Origin: an uncultured Candidatus Pelagibacter sp. | GTDB taxonomy: Bacteria > Pseudomonadota > Alphaproteobacteria > Pelagibacterales > Pelagibacteraceae | Length of the DNA: 11,701 bases | Assembly: GCA_905616435.1 (NCBI GenBank) | Contig: CAJQSU010000046.1 | Location: forward strand, 1 to 11,701 | Direction: 5' to 3' | In this document: in pieces, positions 1 through 4,957 of the stretch | Layout of the letters: every line of letters begins with the position of its first letter | How positions within the stretch are numbered: position 1 is the first letter of the stretch | Notes under the pieces: generated by a model | Databases searched by the model: none | Told to the model about the DNA's origin: nothing | Seen by the model: only the letters and a program-made list of their open reading frames with translations | Position numbers and translations under genes: made by a program

Positions 1-471
1 TATTATGGGTTAGAAAAAATACTAACTTATGGGGCTTTTAGTTACCCTATTGCATTTTTAATTACCGATCTAGCAAATAGATCTTATGGTAAAATAGTTG
101 CAAGAAAAATTGTTTATATTGGATTTGCAGCAGGTATCAGTTTTACTCTTTTATTTTCAACTAATTTTGCGGATTTAATTTCAGTGAGAATTGCAATTGG
201 ATCAGGAACTGCCTTTTTATTTGCTCAATTATTAGATGTGCAAATTTTTGATCAATTAAGAAAAAAGAAATGGTTTGTAGCCCCTTTAATTTCTTCATTT
301 ATTGGGTCTACAGTTGATACTTTTTTATTCTTTTCAATATCTTTTTATGGAACAGGAATACCATGGTTTTCATTATCTTTAGGTGACTTGGCAGTTAAGA
401 TAATTGTAGCTATAACAATGTTAATACCTTTCAGATTATTACTGGGAACTCTTAAGGCTGTTAAAGTTTAA
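1..471 (+). CDS. Queuosine precursor transporter, VUT/YhhQ family (3' part; start lies outside the window)
   Basis: Frame 1 is open from the first base to the TAA at 469-471, giving 156 C-terminal residues. The family (VUT_1, YhhQ/QueT-like) comprises integral inner-membrane proteins of roughly 200-230 residues that import queuosine precursors (preQ0/preQ1) for tRNA wobble modification, so about 50 N-terminal residues are probably missing. Seen here: a segment PIAFLITDLANRSYG (visible residues 16-30) matching the family's conserved loop, the stretch AFLFAQLLDVQIFDQLR (71-87), then SSFIGSTVDTFLFF (98-111) with the family's conserved Ser and Asp. Hydrophobic segments lie near 37-52, 65-79, 93-116 and 131-149. 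A GTG at 184 could be mistaken for the start, but homology continues upstream of it. The gene converges on the ureohydrolase gene, and their stop codons share four bases. The substrate is inferred from the family only. Confidence 0.82.
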   Translation, partial: YYGLEKILTYGAFSYPIAFLITDLANRSYGKIVARKIVYIGFAAGISFTLLFSTNFADLISVRIAIGSGTAFLFAQLLDVQIFDQLRKKKWFVAPLISSFIGSTVDTFLFFSISFYGTGIPWFSLSLGDLAVKIIVAITMLIPFRLLLGTLKAVKV

Positions 472-1343
472 TATAGAAATTTATAAGATAAAATTTTATA
501 AGCCAATTTAGCCACAAGAAAGTTATAAGAATTAAAGCCTTTAATAGGTGAAAGTTCATTAATATCTGCACCAACAATTTTAGAATTCTTTGCTGCAATT
601 TTTATAATATTTAGTGTTTCATCCCATAGTAGGCCACCAGGCTCAGGGGTTCCTGTTGCTGGCATAATACTTGAGTCTAAACCATCAACATCAAAAGTTA
701 GATAAACTGTTTTATTTTTTATCATTTTTTTGAACTTATTTAGATCCCATTTATTTTTATCTTTTGCCCAAAAGATATCAATTCTTGAAGAATTTTTTTT
801 TAGGAAAGGAATCTCACTTGCAGAGATATTTCTTATACCAAAAGAAATTACGGAAACATTTGGATAATCCAAGCATCTTTTAATTGCAGAAGCATGTGAA
901 AATTTTTCTCCGTTATAGCTTTCACGTAAGTCTGCATGTGCATCAAAATGCAAAAGACAAATATCTTTATATTTTTTAACAAAAGGCACAATACATCCTG
1001 GTGTAATTGAATGCTCACCACCAAAAGTCATTGGAAAAAGTTTTTTATCTAAGATTTCTTGATTTATTTTAGACATTTTATTTAGAGCTTTTTTAATATT
1101 TTTATCAATTTTAAATGGCCTTAAAGTCTTGATTCCTATTTTTTTATAAGGTTCACAATTTAATTCTTCATCGTATAGCTCAACTTGATGAGACGCTCTG
1201 ATTATCTCCTTGGGTCCATTTTTAGTTCCACCACCATAACTAACAGTTTTTTCAAGACCAAACGGAACTATAACGACCTTTTCATTGAAACTGACCTTAT
1301 TATCAATGCCTAAAAATCCATTTTTATTAGAAAGATATTTCAA
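468..1343 (-). CDS. speB: Agmatinase-like ureohydrolase (arginase/agmatinase family)
   Basis: The 291-residue protein has the dimanganese ureohydrolase fold and hydrolyses a guanidino group to an amine plus urea; the likely reaction is agmatine to putrescine in the cytoplasm. All six metal ligands are visible: His111 in GGEHS, Asp134/His136/Asp138 in HFDAHADLR, and Asp218/Asp220 in FDVDGLD. The segment ATGTPEPGG (229-237) is of the agmatinase type; arginases usually differ there. Length is normal for the family. It is the last gene of the three-gene polyamine operon. The only usable start is TTG at 1343, two bases after the stop of the preceding gene, because an in-frame stop lies just upstream; no Shine-Dalgarno is seen, so translation is probably coupled. 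No arginine decarboxylase lies in the window, so guanidinobutyrase or arginase activity (feeding ornithine to the decarboxylase) remains possible. Family assignment is firm, substrate less so. Confidence 0.88.
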   Translation of the reverse strand: MKYLSNKNGFLGIDNKVSFNEKVVIVPFGLEKTVSYGGGTKNGPKEIIRASHQVELYDEELNCEPYKKIGIKTLRPFKIDKNIKKALNKMSKINQEILDKKLFPMTFGGEHSITPGCIVPFVKKYKDICLLHFDAHADLRESYNGEKFSHASAIKRCLDYPNVSVISFGIRNISASEIPFLKKNSSRIDIFWAKDKNKWDLNKFKKMIKNKTVYLTFDVDGLDSSIMPATGTPEPGGLLWDETLNIIKIAAKNSKIVGADINELSPIKGFNSYNFLVAKLAYKILSYKFLY

Positions 1344-1345
1344 TT

Positions 1346-2389
1346 TTATTTAAAAATTTTTGTAAAGTTTTTTCTATCTCTGTTTTTCCATTTACCCTTA
1401 TGATAAGCGTCGCTAGCTATTAATGGCAACACACTTGTTGCCTCTGCAAACACCATCTGTTCTTTAGTTATATCAACTTTACCCCAAGAGCTTGCTTCTT
1501 TTAAAGTTGAGCTACTGCAAGCACCGTCTCTGCTATCAGCTACAGTTATTTGTACAGCATATTTATGCATACCCACTTCTTTACCTAAAAGCTCGGCACA
1601 TATAACGGTATCCTGAATAAAATTTTTTGGAACTCCACCACCAATCATAAATAGCCCTGAATCTTTAGATTGAATCTTAATTTCAGTAAGTTCTCTGAAT
1701 TCTCTAATAGAGTCTATTGTTATATGTTTGTTTGGATTTTTCTCTTGATGTATTACTAGACCAAAACCAGCACTCGAGTCTGTGAATGCAGGACAAAAAA
1801 TAGGTACATTGTTATTGTAGGCAGTTTCAATTAAAGAGTCTTTCTTTTTAGAATTTTTTTTTAAATATTTACCCATTTCATAAATAAATTCCCTAGAAGT
1901 ATAACTTCTTGGTTCTAATGTGCCTGCTATTTCACAAATAATTTTATCACACATTTGAAGTTCTTCTTCATCGATATAGGTGTCATATATTCTATCTATA
2001 TAATTATTTCTTAACTCCTTATCATCTTGAAATTGTGATCCTTGATAATGTTTAAATCCTAAGGCCTCGAAGAAATCCATATCAACAATGGAAGCACCTG
2101 TTGCAACAATTGCATCTACCATATTGTATTTAACTAGATCTTTATAAATATCCATACATCCACCAGCTGATGTAGACCCCGCTAGCGTTAAAAATATTGT
2201 GCAATCTTTGTTTTCTAACATTTCATTATAAATGTTTGCAGCATTAGCAGTTTCTCTTGAAACAAAAGACATTTTTTCCATTGAGGAAATTATTTTTCTA
2301 GAGTCAAAGGAAGTAATATCAATATGCTCTACTGGGTTTTTTAAAAAGTCTTTTTTACTATTATGACCTACGTTTTTATTTTCTGACAT
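1346..2389 (-). CDS. Deoxyhypusine synthase-like protein, probable homospermidine synthase
   Basis: The 347-residue protein belongs to the deoxyhypusine synthase family, whose NAD-dependent members move an aminobutyl group from spermidine (or putrescine) onto a lysine or an amine. Bacteria lack eIF5A, and bacterial DHS-like proteins have been linked to homospermidine synthesis. Visible features: the NAD-binding loop AGSTSAGG (70-77), PAFTDSS (200-206), GGGVPKNF (250-257), and SSWGK (300-304). Lys304 matches the human enzyme's intermediate-forming Lys329, with Trp302 and Glu298 matching Trp327 and Glu323. Other human spermidine contacts appear replaced (see findings). It is the middle gene of the operon: its ATG at 2389 overlaps the decarboxylase stop as TGATG. 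A TTG at 2392 would add one residue, but the ATG is preferred. No Shine-Dalgarno is seen. The gene lies between two putrescine-forming enzymes, which supports a polyamine product. The exact product is inferred. Confidence 0.85.
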   Translation of the reverse strand: MSENKNVGHNSKKDFLKNPVEHIDITSFDSRKIISSMEKMSFVSRETANAANIYNEMLENKDCTIFLTLAGSTSAGGCMDIYKDLVKYNMVDAIVATGASIVDMDFFEALGFKHYQGSQFQDDKELRNNYIDRIYDTYIDEEELQMCDKIICEIAGTLEPRSYTSREFIYEMGKYLKKNSKKKDSLIETAYNNNVPIFCPAFTDSSAGFGLVIHQEKNPNKHITIDSIREFRELTEIKIQSKDSGLFMIGGGVPKNFIQDTVICAELLGKEVGMHKYAVQITVADSRDGACSSSTLKEASSWGKVDITKEQMVFAEATSVLPLIASDAYHKGKWKNRDRKNFTKIFK

Positions 2390-3573
2390 CAAGCGACTAA
2401 AGTAGCTTTAGAGATGTTTTTATTGTACAGGCTCATAATTGGAGCATCATCAACTTCATATATTTCATCTGAATAAAACCCGTTAAATTGAGTTCTAAAA
2501 GTTAGTCCGTAAGCACCTAGCTGCCCTAGTTCAATATAGTCATTTTCTTTAATGTTATTTGGAAGAATAAAGGGACCCTTCATATAATCCATACTATCAC
2601 AAGTTGGTCCGAAAAAATTAAATGCAGTCGTTTTTTTGGATATGATTTTATTTGAAGTTTCTTTAATCATCTTTGATGGAAAAACAATATTTGGCGTTCC
2701 TGCATCAAATAAAGTCCCATAAGTTCCATCATTTATATATAGTTTTTGTTTTTTTCTTAAATTAACCTTAACTATAGTTGAACCACTTTCAGCAACTAAA
2801 GCTCTTCCAGGCTCACAAATTATTTTAGGCATTTTTTCTAGTTTTAAATTTTTTAGACTTTTTTTGATTTCATTAAAGTACTCAACTAAATTATGAGGTA
2901 TTAAGTCAGGATAGATTGCTGGAAAGCCTCCTCCAACATTTATATAATCTGGAATAATTTTTGTTTTTTTAATTATTTTTCCAATTTCTGATATTCCTTT
3001 AGCATAAGAGATGGGGTGCATGCACTGAGACCCAACATGAAAACTTAACCCAACCTTAAAAGCATATTGTTTTGCTAATCTCAGCAAACCTAAAGCTTCA
3101 GAATTTAAAGCACCAAATTTCTTTGATAAATCTATTTCAGCATGTTCATTGGACACAGCAACTCTTACAAATAATTCTAGATCTTTGGCATTATTTGTAT
3201 TTTTGATAATTTTTATTAGCTCTTCTTTTGTATCTAGAGAAAAAGTTTTAATTCCATATTCAAAATAAGCTTTATTAATACTCTCAGCACTTTTAATGGT
3301 ATGCATGTATGAGCATTTTGCAGTACTAGTAAACTCTCTTATTTGTTTGATTTCTTCAATTGAGGCCACATCAAATTGATTAATACCGCTGTCTAAAATC
3401 GTTTTTATTATTAGGGGGTGAGGATTAGTTTTGACTGCATATAAAATATCTCCAGGAAAATTTTTTTGAAAAAAATTTGAAGCAGTAGTAACAGAATTTT
3501 TTCTGATACAGTATACTGGCTTTTCAGGTTTCAATTGATTAACTAACTCTTCAACTGATTTAAATTTTTGCAT
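2389..3573 (-). CDS. Ornithine (lysine) decarboxylase, PLP fold type III
   Basis: The 394-residue enzyme is of the alanine-racemase-fold decarboxylase family (eukaryotic ODC and alphaproteobacterial lysine/ornithine decarboxylases). It removes CO2 from ornithine to give putrescine, possibly also lysine to cadaverine. Key residues: Lys48 in YAVKTN forms the PLP Schiff base; HVGSQ (179-183), the phosphate-binding GGGFP (214-218) and EPGR (254-257) complete the cofactor site. Cys325-Asp326 in GPTCDS are the active-site pair contributed across the dimer interface, and GAYG (353-356) is conserved. The gene is first in the polyamine operon. An upstream in-frame TTG at 3603 would add ten residues, but the ATG at 3573 has a clear GGAGA eight bases upstream and begins the conserved part, so the shorter start is chosen. 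Its TGA stop overlaps the next gene's ATG. Ornithine versus lysine preference cannot be settled from sequence. Confidence 0.92.
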   Translation of the reverse strand: MQKFKSVEELVNQLKPEKPVYCIRKNSVTTASNFFQKNFPGDILYAVKTNPHPLIIKTILDSGINQFDVASIEEIKQIREFTSTAKCSYMHTIKSAESINKAYFEYGIKTFSLDTKEELIKIIKNTNNAKDLELFVRVAVSNEHAEIDLSKKFGALNSEALGLLRLAKQYAFKVGLSFHVGSQCMHPISYAKGISEIGKIIKKTKIIPDYINVGGGFPAIYPDLIPHNLVEYFNEIKKSLKNLKLEKMPKIICEPGRALVAESGSTIVKVNLRKKQKLYINDGTYGTLFDAGTPNIVFPSKMIKETSNKIISKKTTAFNFFGPTCDSMDYMKGPFILPNNIKENDYIELGQLGAYGLTFRTQFNGFYSDEIYEVDDAPIMSLYNKNISKATLVA

Positions 3574-3581
3574 TGTAAGTG

Positions 3582-3586
3582 TCTCC
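3582..3586 (-). promoter_or_regulatory. Shine-Dalgarno sequence of the decarboxylase gene
   Basis: On the minus strand GGAGA lies eight bases before the ATG at 3573. It is the clearest ribosome binding site in a window where most genes show none, and it decides the start: the upstream TTG at 3603 would place this purine block inside the coding region. It also marks the operon's lead gene as the main ribosome entry point, with the two downstream genes probably translated by coupling. Confidence 0.7.
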
Positions 3587-3605
3587 AAAAAAAAATTTAA
3601 CAAAA

Positions 3606-3636
3606 AAAAAGTTTTAAAAATTCTTAAAAACTTTTT
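3606..3636. repeat. Perfect 10-bp inverted repeat upstream of the decarboxylase operon
   Basis: The arms AAAAAGTTTT (3606-3615) and AAAACTTTTT (3627-3636) are exact reverse complements separated by 11 bases. On the minus strand the second arm runs into a continuous T-tract, so a transcript starting upstream could form a weak hairpin followed by U residues in the leader of the polyamine operon. It could also be a dimeric operator. There is only one G-C pair per arm and the region is almost pure A/T, so chance is a serious alternative. I see no matching copy elsewhere in the window. Confidence 0.3.
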
Positions 3637-3690
3637 ATAAAATGTGCAATTAAGCCAATAATATATGGATGTAAAGTAAAAAATTATCTA

Positions 3691-3720
3691 TTGAAATTTA
3701 TGAATAAACCTCCATATAAT
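3691..3720 (+). promoter_or_regulatory. Sigma70-type promoter of regA
   Basis: TTGAAA at 3691-3696 and a perfect TATAAT at 3715-3720 are separated by 18 bases, close to the ideal sigma70 arrangement. The regA ATG at 3725 is only four bases beyond the -10 box, so transcription would begin at or just next to the start codon and the mRNA would have essentially no leader. No Shine-Dalgarno precedes this ATG, and an in-frame TGA at 3701-3703 leaves no upstream ATG, GTG or TTG. AT-rich DNA raises the chance of a fortuitous TATAAT, so this is a strong candidate rather than proof. Confidence 0.5.
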
Positions 3721-3724
3721 ACTT

Positions 3725-4288
3725 ATGAAAAACGAAGCTACTCTTCAAAACCTAAGTGATTTTGACAATAAATCTCTACTTATAGTGGATGACGATAACC
3801 CTTTTAGAGAAAGATTATCAAGAGCGATGGAAAAAAAAGGTTTTGAAGTTTTACAAGCTGAAAGTGTAAAAAAGGGAATTGATGCTGTTAGGGCAAAAAA
3901 ACCAGGATTTGCAGTAGTAGATTTAAGATTAGCTGATGGAAATGGTTTAGAGGTTGTTAAAGAAATTCAAACTTCGAATTCCTCAAGTAGAATTATTATG
4001 TTAACCGGCTATGGAAACATACCGACTGCAGTTGCAGCAATTAAAGAAGGAGCAATTGATTATCTAGCTAAACCTGCTGATGCTGATGATGTTGAAAAAG
4101 CATTGTTAGCAGATCCAACAAAAAAAGCTGCTCCACCAGAAAACCCAATGTCTGCTGATAGAGTAAAGTGGGAACATATTCATAGAGTTTTTGAACTATG
4201 TAATAGAAATGTATCAGAGACCGCAAGAAGACTTAAAATGCATAGAAGAACACTACAAAGAATACTATCTAAAAGATCCCCTAGATAA
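3725..4288 (+). CDS. regA: RegA/ActR/PrrA-type response regulator (global redox regulator)
   Basis: The 187-residue protein has a receiver domain (about 16-128) and a C-terminal Fis-type DNA-binding domain. In the receiver, Asp22-Asp24 form the acidic pocket, Asp66 in VVDLRL is the phosphorylation site, Thr94 is the switch residue and Lys116 lies in the conserved AKP. The recognition region NVSETARRLKMHRRTLQRIL (162-181) followed by SKRSPR is close to invariant among alphaproteobacterial RegA proteins, as is VKWEHI before it. In relatives RegA is phosphorylated by the membrane kinase RegB in response to quinone/redox state and controls respiration, carbon and energy genes. Length is typical and all key residues are present. 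RegB and SenC, often adjacent in relatives, are not in this window. The gene has its own promoter, and its end overlaps bioY by eight bases tail to tail. Confidence 0.93.
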   Translation: MKNEATLQNLSDFDNKSLLIVDDDNPFRERLSRAMEKKGFEVLQAESVKKGIDAVRAKKPGFAVVDLRLADGNGLEVVKEIQTSNSSSRIIMLTGYGNIPTAVAAIKEGAIDYLAKPADADDVEKALLADPTKKAAPPENPMSADRVKWEHIHRVFELCNRNVSETARRLKMHRRTLQRILSKRSPR

Positions 4289-4832
4289 AATCTCTAAATC
4301 TAATAATTTTTTTTGCCAATAGTGTCAAAAGGGTTATCTTAAAAAACTCAGCTAATAAAAACGGAGTAACACCTAAACTAAATACTGGCTTATCCCAACC
4401 AATTAAGGTTCCAAGCCATAAAATTCCAAGAATATATATTGTTGAAACTGATATTGATAGTTTTAGAAAAATAATTAAAAAATTATCTTTTATATTTATA
4501 AAAGCAGATAAAAAAGAAGCTACTAAAAAACCAAATAAGTAACCCATTGTTGGTCCAGTAAAATAAACTAACCCAATACCTTTTTCTGGTGAATTTGAAA
4601 AAACAGGGAGACCAGCAATTCCCTCCAATAAATATAAACCTACTGTTGCCAAACCTATCTTATATCCAAAACTTAAACCTAAAAACAAAACAACAAATGT
4701 TTGCATTGTCATTGGCACTGGATAAAAAGGAATTTTTAGTTTAGCAGATACCGCAAGTGCAATCGAACCTAAAATTATCACTATAAATGATTTAACTAAT
4801 TTTGATTGAAAGTTTGTTCTAATGAGTTCCAT
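4281..4832 (-). CDS. bioY: Biotin transporter BioY (ECF S-component)
   Basis: The 183-residue hydrophobic protein matches the BioY family, the membrane subunit that binds and imports biotin either alone or with an energy-coupling ATPase/transmembrane module (BioM/BioN). Characteristic stretches are PFYPVPMTMQT (35-45), GLYLLEGIAGLPVFS (65-79) and FTGPTMGYLFGF (91-102). About six hydrophobic segments are visible (near 13-30, 43-56, 57-75, 95-112, 117-142 and 153-173), as expected. Length is typical. No BioM or BioN lies nearby, so it may act alone or share a module encoded elsewhere. The ATG at 4832 has no clear Shine-Dalgarno. Its TAG stop lies inside the 3' end of regA. Biotin salvage is what one would expect of a streamlined genome, but biotin synthesis genes elsewhere cannot be excluded. 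Confidence 0.9.
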   Translation of the reverse strand: MELIRTNFQSKLVKSFIVIILGSIALAVSAKLKIPFYPVPMTMQTFVVLFLGLSFGYKIGLATVGLYLLEGIAGLPVFSNSPEKGIGLVYFTGPTMGYLFGFLVASFLSAFINIKDNFLIIFLKLSISVSTIYILGILWLGTLIGWDKPVFSLGVTPFLLAEFFKITLLTLLAKKIIRFRDFI

Positions 4833-4906
4833 TAATAGTATGATACAATTTTTTTAATAATAATCTAGTTTTAATTTATGCAAATAAGTAAAGTATATTT
4901 TTTTAT

Positions 4907-4916
4907 TTATAGATGA
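4907..4916. promoter_or_regulatory. BioR-like operator candidate between bioY and polA
   Basis: TTATAGATGA matches nine of ten positions of the alphaproteobacterial BioR (GntR-family biotin regulator) box TTATMKATAA as I recall it. It lies 75 bases upstream of the bioY start, in the spacer shared with polA. That distance is long for a repressor site and the region is AT-rich; an 8/10 match also occurs by the regA promoter, so chance is likely enough to keep confidence low. Confidence 0.18.
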
Positions 4917-4925
4917 TGTTATAGT

Positions 4926-4931
4926 TATAAT
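4926..4931 (+). promoter_or_regulatory. Possible -10 box of polA
   Basis: A TATAAT lies 26 bases before the polA ATG in the 125-base spacer between the divergent bioY and polA genes, which would give a leader of about 20 bases. The T-rich sequence around 4901-4908 offers only a poor -35, and several overlapping TAATAA stretches follow, so the assignment is tentative. Confidence 0.3.
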
Positions 4932-4957
4932 AATAATTTGATTAATAATAATTTTTA

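Noticed and set aside
184..471. A 95-residue protein starting at GTG 184
   Set aside because: The frame is open to base 1 and transporter-family motifs lie upstream of the GTG, so it is the tail of a larger gene.
3574..3603. Ten-residue N-terminal extension of the decarboxylase from TTG at 3603
   Set aside because: It would bury the clear GGAGA ribosome binding site at 3582-3586, and the ATG at 3573 is ideally spaced from it.
3683..3692. BioR-like box near the regA promoter (TTATCTATTG)
   Set aside because: Only 8 of 10 positions match, the context is not biotin-related, and such matches are expected in AT-rich DNA.
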